Below are positions 32,884 to 50,193 of a stretch of DNA of 64,000 nt, piece by piece (positions within the stretch are counted from its first letter, which is position 1; each line of letters starts with the position of its first letter). The notes beneath the pieces were generated by a model that was not told where the DNA came from, did no database searches, and worked only from the letters and a program-made list of their open reading frames with translations. The translations under genes were made by a program, and so were the position numbers. The DNA comes from Bolinopsis microptera (taxonomy: Eukaryota; Ctenophora; Tentaculata; Lobata; Bolinopsidae): the NCBI RefSeq assembly GCF_026151205.1, contig NC_087081.1, forward strand, positions 11,161,113-11,225,112. The letters are read 5' to 3'.

Positions 32884-34782
32884 TCAGGACACAGCACAGC
32901 TCCCGTCATTGTCCTTGGGGACTATACCCGCCGTCCTCTTATCTACTACCTTCACCAAACTCTGAATACTCTCTGTTGCGTTAGTGTTGTCTTTGCAGGA
33001 TACCTCCATTATCTGACAGTTCCCGTACTTATCAGATACCTCAACAGCTGAGGAGATAATGAAATATAGCAGATGAGGAGATAATGAAATATATTTATAG
33101 CAGCTGAGGAGATAATGAAATATAGCAGATGAGGAGATAATGAAATATATTTATTGCAGCTGAGGAGATAATGAAATATAGCAGATGAGGAGATAATGAA
33201 ATATATTTATAGCAGCTGAGGAGATAATGAAATATATTTATAGCAGCTGAGGAGATAATGAAATATCAGCTGAGGAAATAATGAAATATAGCAGCTGAGG
33301 ATATAGTGACATGTTTCTCACATTTATTTCTGACACTGCAGAAAAATAAAATATTTTTCACTATTGAAATACTATTGAAAACAGTTTATTGGAAATATCC
33401 GTCTAAAAATACTTTAAAATCTCCGGCGATGAGTTGTGACTTGCGGAGCTACTCAGTGTTCAGTAGGTTGTAATAAATGTAAACTTTTACCCAACAAGAA
33501 TACAACAGTGGTACAGAATTGTGTGGGAACTTTACCTGAAGATCTTAGAACCTGACGGTCTGATTCTAGATCCAATTTGTTACCAATCAGAATAATTGGT
33601 GTCTTTTTGTCTTTTTTCGTCGTTACTATATCTTTGATGATCGTTTTTGCCTCTTCGAATGATGATTCATTTGTAATGTCGTAAATGACCACAAAACCTG
33701 TTGAAATTTCAAAATTTTCTGTTAAAAACGTGTGCGTCGTGAAACAAAATTCTGCGACAACAATTATAATACACATTACAAAACATAAGTTAGATGCAGG
33801 GAAATCAAATGAATGATATTGCATTAACAAAACATATGAAGTTTCTGACCTTGACCGAATAGAAACCTTGTGTCCTGGAAGTCGGGGGCCTCCTTATCTG
33901 TGTCTGTTACTCCCACAGTGTCTAACAAGTTCACAGTGTACTGAGTTAAATCGCTTTGAAGGGTACTTTTATGTGGATAATATTTAATCAACAAGTTCCA
34001 GAATAAGTTGACAGTTGCAGCGAGTTGTCTTTATTTCCGATCAGTTCAGTCAGTTTTTCTTGGAACTGTTGGAATAACTCTCGACCACAAGAATTATACC
34101 TCATTAAAATTGCCAATGAAATGTTAATACCTGAATTTGTGAGTGGTCTGTTATCTGTTCGACTATTTTCCGCCTGTATAAATCCTGCAAACGGGGCAGT
34201 GAGTATAGCACTGTATAAGAACTACATATTTATCTAACATAGCTTTCACAGCAGCTGTAACTTGTCTGTACTGGTCTGTACTGGTCTGTACTGGTCTGTA
34301 CTGGTCTGTAACTTGTCTGTAACTTGTCTGTAACTTGTCTGAACTGGTCTGTACTGGTCTGTACTGGTCTGTAACTTGTCTGTACCTTGTATGTACTGGT
34401 TGTACTCTGTACTGGTCTGTAACTAGTCTTTACTGGTCTGTACTGGTCTGTACTGGTCTGTACTGATCTGTAACTTGTCTGTAACTTGTCTGTACTGGTA
34501 TGTAACTTGTCTGTACTGGTCTGTACTGGTCTGTACTATGTACTGGTCTGTAACTTGTCTGTACTGGTCTGTACTTGCAGCTTCAGAGTTCGAGCAAAAA
34601 GGTGAAACTTTAAACCCTACCTTTCCTCTGAATAACAAAACCCAAATTAATACGTAGACTAAGTTGAGAACCTGTCTAGTAGGATCGTAGTTCTTGACGA
34701 AGATACCCTGAACAAGTCTGATAGTGTATGTGGACTTTCCCGCTCCACACGCCCCAACTACTTCCACGTTGTACTCCTTCAT
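32884..34782 (-). CDS. Atypical Ras-family small GTPase, 6 exons, 219 aa
   Basis: Exons in order of translation: 34782-34672, 34184-34131, 34065-34013, 33965-33850, 33697-33536 and 33047-32884; phases agree. It is a membrane-anchored GTP switch of the Ras family. G1 is GACGAGKS (10-17), in exact Ras register but with Cys at position 12. Switch I is YDPT (32-35), then DLYRRKIV. About 31 extra residues follow before G3, which reads DTVGV (88-92), so the Gln61 position is Val. G4 is NKLD (151-154) and G5-like is EVSCK (180-184). The C-terminus is CAVS, a CaaX prenylation box. The intron between exons 3 and 4 is only 47 nt and is the weakest junction. Loss of both residues needed for GTP hydrolysis suggests a slow or constitutively GTP-bound member, as in Rnd or kappaB-Ras proteins. 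Confidence 0.9.
33048..33315 (-). repeat. Minisatellite abutting a splice acceptor, about 10 copies
   Basis: About ten alternating 25/31-bp units with the + strand core CAGCTGAGGAGATAATGAAA. Read on the gene's strand, each unit is TTTCATTATCTCCTCAG|CTG. This is a polypyrimidine acceptor identical to the true 3' splice site of the last Ras-like exon (CTCCTCAG|CTGTTG at 33047). The array begins at that splice site. Confidence 0.95.
34255..34585. repeat. CTGGTCTGTA minisatellite in Ras-like intron 1
   Basis: A roughly 330-bp array of 10-11-bp units (TCTGTACTGG / TCTGTAACTTG), about 30 copies, in the first intron of the Ras-like gene. Reverse-strand units contain repeated ACAG. Confidence 0.9.
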
Positions 34783-36757
34783 CTTATATCAATAACATTT
34801 GTACAGAATTGTCAGAAATTGTCATCAGAAACATCACAACAATGCGACTCATCAATTATGTTCTTATCCGGATATTACATACACACTTATCAAAATCAGG
34901 TTTGTTGTTGATATCGAGTGGATTCTTGACCAATGATCAAATTCTTGTTTAAATGATTGATCAGTTTATTGGGAAAATGAACTCCTCTCATTCTTGCATT
35001 GTCAAAGTGAAGAGTAAAAAAGACAAACTAAACGTACATATCACACTGCAAAATCAAGCAATAATTAAATTAAACAGCAGGAAAACAAAACGTTTTTCGG
35101 GAATTTGGTGTTTTATATCAAGTTTCTGATGATACCTGACGATGTAATGCACAGAACAGAAGTACTGTTGCGTTGGGTACAGTACAAATTTGTGTCCTGA
35201 GAATAGTAATTAGAATGTAATGACACGTGGTAGTAAAAATTGCACGTGCGACAACACCGTTGCCTGGGATAAATGTTAAAACTTTAACCACGTGGCATAC
35301 CACGTGACTTGGCCAACTTCCTTGCCTTGTAGAAACATGGTTGCAGCTTCTAGCTTTAAGTTGCGGTGCTAAACTGCCAGATTTTCCTACATTGTATCAT
35401 TTAGCTTGATACATGTAACATCTCATTATGCTAATTCAATTTTAACAAGAGGTTATTAATACTGATATAATTACAGATTAAAATCAATGTCTTAGTCACG
35501 ATTCCCCACCTTAAACTTGCAGCGATCCCGTCATTACTTATTACAGCGAAGCGAGCTTTTAGTACGATCCAAATTAAACGAAGATTTGACTACTAGTTGC
35601 TGTTAGAAATTTTCCAGTCGATCAAACCCGACCCTGTTTACACGGTTCATAGCTGGGGACCAGGCGACAAAGGGGATTATCTAAATCAATAAAATAAAGC
35701 GTACTGCAAGTGTAACTTGATCACAAATTCCAGAGTTGTTTAAACAGAGGTTAAACAAGAATCAAGTTGAATTATTTAGTAGCATATAAAATAGCGCCTC
35801 TCCCTCTAAAATAAAATTCTCGCAGAATTCGAAAGGTCCGAGAATACCTTATTTGTGCCTCCGTTTTCTTATCTGCTCATTCAAATATTGAATAAATATG
35901 AGATTAGCTGACTGGGTCGACTAAAAGGTGAGTAGAAAGAGCTACCGTATTTAGTCAATTCAGTTTCCTCCGTAATTTATAGGATATCTTAGAACATTAA
36001 CATAATATGTTCTAAGATAAAGGTTTGCTATGCTGGAGGTTACGAGAGGCGGAGACGGTTTAATTTTAAGTAACTATTGTACTTGTAGCATTTAAAACTT
36101 GTCTTTACTAAACATGGTATTGTTCAATCGTCTCCACGCAGATACTTTAATTATTTTGTTTTTCCCAAATATATTTTCATTCCCAATTTTCTCGATATTA
36201 CTAGTGGTTTTAACAACACAAGGGATCAGTTATCGTTCATTCAGGCCATTCCTAATCATTATCAAATATCATTGAGTTCATTGGTTTTTTTAACCATCCA
36301 TCATCACATAAGCTGATACATATAGAATTTGGACGAAAAATTAATGTAAATATATATACAATGTACTCACCGATAGTCTTGAGTCAACTGTTTTGTTCAT
36401 CATAAAAAAGCAAATGTTGTCCGCAATTTTAATAGGAACACGCGCATTTAAAAGTACCAATTTAAAAGTACCGATTTAAAAGTACCGATTTAAAAGTACC
36501 GATTTAAAAGTACCGATTTAAAAGTACCGATTTAAAGGTCCGATTTAAAGGTGCCGATAAAAAATTGCGATATTTATTTAATCATACGATCAACTCATCA
36601 ACTGTTAAAGAAGAAAAGAAGGATTCGTGGATTTACACGATGTGATTATCTGTTTTGTCGAAAATGAATATCATTGTCTACATCATTGACCTATTAAGTA
36701 TTAACGAACACTATAAGAATGGTCACTAGACCACCAATACAATTATAATGCCCAGTT
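34783..36757. other. Upstream region of the Ras-like gene, no gene
   Basis: The promoter of the Ras-like gene is presumably at the left. CACGTG motifs occur at about 35225 and 35290. A 15-bp AAAAGTACCGATTTA repeat (about 7 copies) lies at about 36448-36560. No coding sequence was recognised. Confidence 0.5.
36450..36560 (+). repeat. 15-bp tandem repeat
   Basis: About seven copies of AAAAGTACCGATTTA, the last ones diverging to AAAGGTCCGATTT and AAAGGTGCCGAT. Confidence 0.9.
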
Positions 36758-37316
36758 CTGCCGTTTTCTGACAAAAGTGCTTAAGTAACATTTTGGAAAT
36801 TTCGGGTTTTTTGGTCTAACTTTTGTTTTTGGGTCAAGAACTATCCCTGAGGACCATTGGATACATTCACCGACCCCCCGAAACCCCCTTTTTGGAACCC
36901 CCTAAAATGCAAAAAATGGTCATTTTTCTGAGAAAAGTGCTTAAGTAACATTTTGGAAAACGGGTGCCGTTTATTTCAAAAATGGTGCCATTTCGGGAAC
37001 TGAAAATGGTGGCATTGTTTTCTACGTCCAAAACTGGCCTAGTGACAGCAATTTGGTGATCGTGGGTCCTTTGGCCTGGGAGAAAACAATTTATGTCACT
37101 TAAGCACTTTTGTGAAAACGGGCTCGTTTTCTCACAAAAGTGCTTAAGTGCCATTATACGTTTAATTAAATGTTGATTCTGCCAACTGAAACTATATAAT
37201 CGGTACTAACAAATCTAAATTTTCACGACGGATCGATTGGTGATGGTCATAAACTTCAGAAACGCCAGCTTCGCCGTCAAAATTGCCGATTTGTCAATGC
37301 AGAAAATTTCAAAATA

Positions 37317-37904
37317 CCTTACAAGACATTTTTGTGGCGGACCAATTTGCGACGACCGAAATTTTGGCGGTCCGAAAATATGGCGAAATTGGACAAAAAC
37401 CGTCACATTTCGGACGTCACAGAAAATAAGGGTATTTTTCATCATTTTGTTTTCTGACACAAAGGAAATTCAAAATTTTCTAAAAATCGGTAAAATCATG
37501 TTGAAACAAAATGAAACTTATAAATCGATTTCTTCATCTTCCTCTAAGGGGTCCGGCTCGACTCTTTCAGTTTCACTTATTGAGTTTGGTATTAAATTGT
37601 TTATCTTGACTTAGTAATAGTCTCTTATAAGACGTTTATGTTAGCACATATATGTAATTTATTGTAAATTTAAAACGTATTACTTGACATTAAATTCATC
37701 ATGGAATATTGTGTTTATTTGTCCCACCATCATATCACTAACTTTTCAAGAACAAAATGAATCGATAAAGCCACAATTATTGGAATAAGCTAAAAATAAT
37801 GCGACGGATTCTATTACGACGACCGAAATTTTGGCGGTCCGAAAATATGGCGAAATTTCGAGAAAACCGTCGCATTTCGTACGTTATAAAAAAGTCTTGT
37901 AAGG
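37317..37904. mobile_element. TA-flanked MITE, 588 bp (TIR CCTTACAAGAC)
   Basis: CCTTACAAGAC at 37317 and GTCTTGTAAGG ending 37904 lie between TA dinucleotides. A direct subterminal repeat (GACGACCGAAATTTTGGCGG) occurs near both ends. The layout matches the 14931 element, with a diverged terminus. It is nested in the 36758-40811 element. Confidence 0.75.
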
Positions 37905-37950
37905 TATACGTCATAATTTGCTTTAACATTTTTTATTCTCTTATAAGTTG

Positions 37951-38889
37951 AGACTGGCGGGATTATCGACAGGCAAGGGAACATTACCAAAGAGATAGAA
38001 GCGATTTGCCTCACTGCTCCTTCTCTATTGATATGGAGAAAGTTCCTTTACTACTACACATGCCGGAGTACAAGGAGGCCATTTTTACAAGACGCCTTGT
38101 CACATTTGACGAGACCTTCGCGAGGCTGGGGTCAGACGGAGCTCCTTTAGCGATTCTTTGGAATGAGTTAATTTCAGGAAGGAAAGATGAGAATGTGTCC
38201 TCGACTTGGATAAGGGCAATAAAACATTTTGCCGCAGGCAAGATTGATGGTAGCAGGGAGATCATTTTTTGGGCAGACAATTGTTCTGCTCAAAACAAGT
38301 GTTGGACTTTATTTACTGCCCTATGTTCAATTTAAAACAGCCCAGATATTGACCTGGACAAGATAACGGTCAAGTATCTAGAGCCAGGGCACACCTTTAT
38401 GAGTGCAGACTCATTCCACCATAAAGTGGAGTTGTGCATTAAAGTTAAACAATCAAGTCAACTTCATGATTATAAGGACTTTGTTCAGGCAGTTGAACAG
38501 GTGGGTACTGCGATAAGCATGAACTGCACAGACTTTGAATCTTGGCCAAGGTACTACGGAACAAGCAACCGTTTTAAAACTGAGAGACCTCTCTTAAAAG
38601 ATGTTAAAGTTGTAAGTTTCCAGCGTGGGTCTGTAGAAATGGAATGGAAAACAAATCATGAGGAGGTTTCCTTTCATTTCACTCCATTTCTCAGACAAAA
38701 AGACGAGAGACTCATTTCCATCTAGGTTGCAAAATAGCTTTCGCCCAGGAAGAGCCCCGGGGGATAGCTACTCCCAAAAAACAAGACATTATACGTAAAC
38801 TGTGCAGGCTTATGGCCCCGAGTAGTAGGGTATTATGGATGAACTTGCCTGATAGTACAGATATAACAGATCTTAATCGAGTGTTTGAC
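37951..38889 (+). pseudogene. DUF7869-like transposase fragment with stops
   Basis: The reading frame opens with WRDYRQAREHYQRDRSD and has the conserved-looking blocks SFSIDMEKVPLL, TRRLVTFDETFARLG, WADNCSAQNKCWTLF and then YLEPGHTFMSADSFHH. The Asp in SIDMEK and the Asp in WADNC are candidates for an RNase H-fold catalytic centre. I associate this pattern, from memory, with DUF7869-type proteins common in invertebrate transposons. A TAA interrupts the frame at 38333-38335, and the frame breaks again at about 38723 before a last segment ending NLPDSTDITDLNRVFD. It is 5'-truncated for a transposase and appears dead. Its position between perfect TIRs makes it the likely transposase relic of that element. 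Confidence 0.6.
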
Positions 38890-39244
38890 TAAAAATCATC
38901 TATTTCTTGTATTATTTACCATTTATTTATGTACAGTATTACTTACAATTAAATGTTACATTTTTATACGCTTGTTTTTCTTTGCCTCGCGTTACGATAT
39001 CAATAATTCGCAAACCATTGGTCTTTATGAAGAAAGCCTCATCTGAGTTCTTAATTTAATTTCTAAAGAAAGAAACTTATTTATTATTATCCCGTACTTT
39101 CACCAATCACCTCTTCGTTGAAATGCTGTTAGAATTCCGACTATTTTTTAATCCGCTGGGGAGAAGGGAGTGTTTTTGTGTTCTTAAACCACCACCAATC
39201 AATTTGTCGTAAAATTTTAGGTCAGAATGATCGCAGATAAAGTT

Positions 39245-40500
39245 CCTACTAATGTGGCTGTACTTAAGCACTTTTCTCAGAAAACGAAATTTTCAAATTT
39301 TCTGTTTCAGCGTGTCCCCTTTTTACAACCAATGTTTTATCACAACAGTTTAAGGCTAATTTTTTTCCCTACTCTTGCCGAAGGCAAAAAGATCGTAGGG
39401 AATAAGTAATCGGGTTTGGATATATGAGGTGGCCCGACGGTCCTACGTTGATGACAAAAGTCTGCTCCTTCGCAATATAGACCACTCCCCTATAATTATG
39501 TGTATAAAAGGAGTCTATTTTGTGCGCGCGACGCCGGTTATGAGTTAATTAATTACAGGCATAGCAACGAGTTTTTGGTGCTTGACGACTGTTACAAACG
39601 GATTATATATAATCATCAATATAAGTGTTATTTTGGTGAAACAAGCTTAATAAATTACCGAGTGATAAAATTCAGCAAGTCAAAACAAATAGAATTATGA
39701 TATCAGCTGACTCGTGGCTGTGGGCTGATTATTTAACAGTTCATCGACACTGAATGGTAGAAAGCATTGGAATACATAGTTGAGAATAGAAGTTACTTTA
39801 CAGTTACATTCAAGAAGCAACTGTAATACTGTAATATCAAGATTGCGGTATGCTTTTAAAGAATCCTATATCAAATAAAAGGCTTGATAAGTCGATGGTG
39901 CTGTGATGTGTCGAGTAAGCATAATATAACATATAAAAATGTATTAGTTTATGTTAGATACAAATAATAACTAAGACGAAACAGCATATTTTATTACAGT
40001 CAATAAGTTGGCATACGATGCAGTTATATGACGTGACATGATATGCATATCGTTATTGTTAACACGAAACAAAACCGCGCAAAGTATGAAATGATCTACA
40101 ACCAAACCACATACAGATCACAAATAAACGGCGACACCTCAGATGCGCGCAGGATTTTTCAAGTTCTGTACGCCTAATATAATATAAACGATTATTACAT
40201 CATACATTGTACATGCGCCAAACACCACTCTGGGATACAATAAAGTAGAACAATTAAATTGTATGCAGTAGGGAAATTTGATCGTGCGTGGTGTTACCGC
40301 GGCGAAATTCTTGTTTGTTTTACTTTCGATGACCAATGGTTTGAACGGGTCATTTTCATCAGAACATGGAGCTTTTTTCTGATGTGGCTGTACTTAAGCA
40401 CTTTTCTCAGAAAACGAAATTTCAAATTTTCTATTTCAGCGTGTCCCCTATTTACAACCAATGTTTCATCGCAACAGTTTTAGGCTAATTTTTCGTTTTA
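39245..40500 (+). repeat. Dispersed 115-bp repeat inside the transposon
   Basis: A block starting GTGGCTGTACTTAAGCACTT and including CAGCGTGTCCCC occurs at about 39246-39366 and about 40383-40492. A third, truncated copy lies at about 40555. The block TTTTACTTTCGATGACCAAT occurs at 40317 and 40495, a local tandem duplication of about 178 bp. Confidence 0.85.
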
Positions 40501-40811
40501 CTTTCGATGACCAATGGTTTGAACGGGTCATTTTCATCAGAACATGTAGTATTTGTCGATGTGACTGTACTTAAGCACTTTTCTAAGAAATTCAAACTAT
40601 AATTTGTGATTTTGAGGCACTTTCTGAGAAGTTAGGATGATGAAACCTTGTCATAAGTCTCAAAAGTCGACCAAGTACCTTAGAAACATATTGGGTGCAG
40701 TTTAAATTGGACAGTAGCTAGCCCAGAGCAATTACAGAATTGAAATCTTTAAAGTCAATTTGCACAAAAAGAACCTTGTGTTACTTAAGCACTTTTGTCA
40801 GAAAACGGCAG

Positions 40812-41992
40812 AGTTAGGGTTTTAACGTATCAGCTTTCGAAATTCAGTCTGTTCACCGAACAGCATAAACGAAGATTGATTTCGAACTTATGGCAATTTT
40901 CAGGAATATTGGAAAAGCTGGTCGTAAATGGTCGTTATTTCAGTCTGCGTTGTGGTAAAAATAATTGCGTACGATTTCTTGCAAATTTAAGGTTTTAACG
41001 GATGAAAATACAAAACGAAAGGGCTTGTTGAATGTTAATGCAAATATCAGCCGATTTGAAATATGAGTTCCGCTAGTTCCATGTACTTATAATTGTTGAA
41101 GGCAATATAAATGTGAAAGGAGTTGATACATCATGCATGCAGCTGTAATTCCAATAACCGTTAACCAACTATCGAATGCATTTGTAGAAATCAAAGTTCA
41201 AACGACGATTTCGGATTTCCCATTATTATAGTCATGAATAATTAGAAATAGAATGTGCATTGTGCTTAATACTTTAATACAAAAGATGGGCATATCGAAT
41301 GATACGTACGGACGACACGAATTGTAGACGAAACAGTTTCAGCGCAGTCCGCGAAACCAATGAAGAAATGAGTAGAGCTCGCACATGGTGCAGATGTACG
41401 TGATATGTTGATATGAACGCGACGACTGTGATCGATTACGCGCCAAATGGACGTAACGTCGCGCGCGTACGTTACGTACGTACGCGCGTGCGTCGCGTGA
41501 CTGACGTCAGGATGCGCGCGATCGGTCATAGAGTAAAATACTAAGCGTCTTCCATTTATGGTTCGAAATGTACAACCGAATGGTGAATCGTTGCGTGGCT
41601 TCTTCATCATTAATTTGTATGATTCCAGGAACCATCAACCAACCAGGATGTTGATAAATTAAACGCGTTAATTACTTAAGAGCTTTTGAGAAATCATGGC
41701 AACGTTTACATGAACATAAAAGAATAATCATGCAATATACTAGGTTCTACTAGTTTTCTCTTTCCTGGTGACAAAAGCTTAAATGTATTCAAGTCGGTGA
41801 ATAAATAAGAAGACCCCAGTTTAAAATTGTTAAGTACCAAAAGCTTAGTCAAAACTGATGCAACCCGAAATTATAAAAACATTTTTAATTAATTTAAACC
41901 AAAAAAGGTTATAATAATGGTAAACATTAATCTGTTCTGTTAGTAACAATAAATATCTAAAACGGATGATCAATAGGCAGACTCTTCCAGAG
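40812..41992. other. Non-coding spacer with CpG-rich alternating tract
   Basis: No gene supported. At about 41455-41525 a CpG-rich alternating purine-pyrimidine tract (GCGCGCGTACGTTACGTACG) stands out from the AT-rich surroundings. The frame 41266-41610 on - spans this tract and looks artefactual. Confidence 0.5.
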
Positions 41993-47621
<5,629 letters not shown>

Positions 47622-48636
47622 GATAATCTAGCAATATTATTCAAACATTATTATAACCATAAAGTAACGGGCTAAGTAGCAAGCAAGTTATATATACTTA
47701 AACACGATTATATGAAAATCAATTTTTTTTTCCTGTGTATTATTTTCTTAACTTCAAGCACAAATCACAATTTTGTGCTACTGCTAGTACTGTCAAATTA
47801 TAACAAAATAAATGAATATATAATATAAATTATAGATATTCATTAGGTATCATACCCTCTCTGCTTCTTCCTTAACATTTACTAAGCTGAGATGATAACA
47901 AAAACGTAAATTGTCTTGTCCTAATTATCCTATCTGGTTAAAAAGCTATCACTCAATTGTTCGATGGGACAATGTACCAACTTTCATTCGATTTATTCTC
48001 TATTGAGCTATTAACAAATCAACAGACTCGACTGGTATCAAAGCTTTGTTTGGGAATAGAACCTTCAGTACCTCAATTGTGTCTTGTGCCATCCTCGTGA
48101 CCTTGCTAGATGGTCATTCAAGAAAAATTCAGTCAAAACAGTGAAATATGGGGCGCAGAAGCTGAAATTCGAAAATTTCCTACCCGTAGGACATTTTCAA
48201 AACCGCGAAATTTAAGTCAAGGAGACGGCAGAAATGCTTCTCTTCAAAAATCCTCCAAAATCTCTTCTTACATATTGCAATAGATTACTTGCAATAGATT
48301 ACTATGGTCGCCTTGAAAGCACTGAAAACAAACTACTCTGTGCTGCATTTCACGAGCAAATCATGCTGTGCCTTCCTTGGTATACCAACACCTCAAAGCT
48401 TCTCACCAAATACAACTTTTTTTATGAAAATCTTTTCAAAATTTACATACAATATAACATGTGGCGCAAAATAAAATCAAAATATAACTGATTGCGATCT
48501 CTAAAGGACAGATGTATGTAAATTTCAAAGGGAAACCAGAACGCAGTAAAATTGTAGTCGAAACCACACCGCACAAGCCTAGTCCCTGGTAAATGAAAAT
48601 CAATCAAATAATATGTTGATAAAAAATCATATCCCA
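47622..48636. other. AK2 upstream region, no gene
   Basis: The AK2 promoter is presumably at the left. A block at about 48070-48155 (GTACCTCAATTGTGTCTTGT onward) recurs at about 50459-50545. Nothing coding was recognised. Confidence 0.5.
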
Positions 48637-49468
48637 TCAGTCCTTCTCGGAGCTTACGATCTTATTGTTCCTTATAACATGAACTCGCTGAGGCTCCAAT
48701 TCCCGTTTCTGCTTAACTTCAAGAACTAACTTCCTGAAGGCAGCTCTCTGCTCGGCTGATCGGTCGGGGCTGATGTACACTGAGTCATACCCCTCCACTT
48801 CTCTTAGTTTTCTCGCTTTGCTCAACACTCGCCGCACATGATCTGAGCCGCTGAGGGTGAACTTGATAGGTTTAACGGCTGGTCCTCCATCTGATACAGT
48901 TCTCCCCATCCTACAGCAAGAAACGATTCGAGGTTTCTCATCTATGTTTTCTAGTACCTCAAGCACTCTCTTTTCCACTCTTTTCCACTCTTTTCTGGTA
49001 GACCGTAGATGACCAGATTTTGACTACGATCCTTTTCCTCGGAGGCACTTTTCAGAGCACCTTTCATTTTCTTAGGCGCTCTAGCGCCTTGCTGCATGAA
49101 TTCTTCACAACTGACGACCAGGCTTTGAGTTCAATTTTCACTGTCGTCTGAACAGAGGTCAAATCTTCACTTTTCTTCTCAAGCAATTGTCCTTGCAGTT
49201 TAATCACAGTGTTCTGATCTGCAATCTTTTCGTCCTTCAGTTGGTCGATTTCATCTTGTAGTTTGGTGGCTGAAAACAACAGCGGTGAACAATAACTGTC
49301 GAGAATGTCGATAAAAGTTTCCATCCAATCACACAGTATAGCCTTGGTGATCTGAGGCTTGTTGAGCGTTTCTTTACGTAACACATTGGATTTCTGAACA
49401 CCTGCCGCTTGACGCATATCGTTGAGTAGCATAATCTGAGCACCCAAAATCTGTTCAGCATACGCCAT
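48637..49468 (-). pseudogene. LINE ORF1 fragment, frameshifted
   Basis: Two adjoining frames on - form one ORF1-type protein. An upstream segment (49468-49064) has a coiled coil (KLQDEIDQLKDEKIADQNTV). After a stop and frame change, DRSQNLVIYGLPEKS and FTLSGSDHVRRVLSKARKLR to VYISPDRSAEQR follow, in RRM-like style, ending at 48637. A local duplication of TTTTCCACTC at about 48970-48995 coincides with the second frame break. It is a dead retrotransposon fragment from a family different from LINE A, B and C ORF1s. Confidence 0.65.
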
Positions 49469-49715
49469 ACATTGATCTGAATTTGAGTGTAGAGTAATTC
49501 ATCACTATTTCATCGTCAAGATTCTCCAAGTATTTGTTAACCATGATGTACAATGTACACGCAGGGCCAGTTTAATATACACGAGTATATTATCTGCTAC
49601 ACAGTGAGAGCTGTTTAAACCGACGCAAAAGCAATTAACTGATAAGACAATACTTCAAAACTTCCCCCACCCATCTTCCTCAAAATTTAAGCTCTCCACC
49701 CAAATCAGTCATAAT

Positions 49716-50193
49716 ATGAGGGAAGAATTCGTGAATACCTGGAAATCTGCCAAGGCCTCCTCGCCAAGACTAGAAGTCTATAATTTAATTAAACATGATT
49801 TTGAACCAGAGGCATATCTACGAATGATGAAAATACCTGATGTTCAAAAAAGCTTGACAAGTTTTCGTATCAGCTGCCACAACCTCTACATCGAAAGGGG
49901 CAGATACGAAACCCCCCTTCTACCAAGAGAAGAACGTTGGTGCACTTACTGCTTTTTCAGCAAAGGGCTCAAGCCTATTGAGGACGAAAATCACGAATTA
50001 ATTGACTGTTTGCCTCACTACTCAGTTAGGGAAAAATCCCACCCAAAACATCACTGACCTAGCCGGTCTGCTCTCCAACAAAACTCTAGATCCTACCAAA
50101 TTTACTGCCACAGCAAGAGCAATCCGTTCAATTCTCTCTGTGAACGAACAATATACAGCCTTTTATAAGAGCCCAGATTTCATAATGCTATAG
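49716..50193 (+). pseudogene. 3' fragment of a LINE A-related ORF2
   Basis: The first frame (49716-50057) reads FRISCHNLYIERGRYETP, CTYCFF and PIEDENHELIDC. It aligns with the C-terminal tail of LINE A ORF2 (HRFNVETGRYGKKRF, CRHCC, VIEDEHHILYEC). A frameshift near 50040 moves it to the second frame (NITDLAGLLSNKTLDPTKF to the stop at 50193). It is 5'-truncated, as is usual for LINE insertions. Confidence 0.75.

Larger units (their letters stand above)
36758..40811 (+). mobile_element. 4.05-kb DNA transposon with 33-bp perfect TIRs and AGTT flanks
   Basis: CTGCCGTTTTCTGACAAAAG (continuing for 33 bp) begins at 36758, and its exact reverse complement ends at 40811. AGTT precedes the left end (36754-36757) and follows the right end (40812-40815), a likely 4-bp target duplication. 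Internal motifs AAGTGCTTAAGT recur near both ends (about 36935, 37137, 39263, 40393, 40570) and may be subterminal transposase sites. Inside are a decayed DUF7869-like transposase gene (37951-38889), a smaller MITE (37317-37904) and direct repeats of about 115 and 178 bp. Four-base target duplications are known from the Sola superfamily, but assignment is tentative. Confidence 0.75.

Noticed and set aside
41266..41610. 114-residue open frame on -
   Set aside because: It spans the CpG alternating tract, has no family signature and no splice or start context.
48637..50193. One single LINE comprising both fragments
   Set aside because: The ORF1 fragment is on - and the ORF2 tail on +, so they are not one insertion in a normal order.
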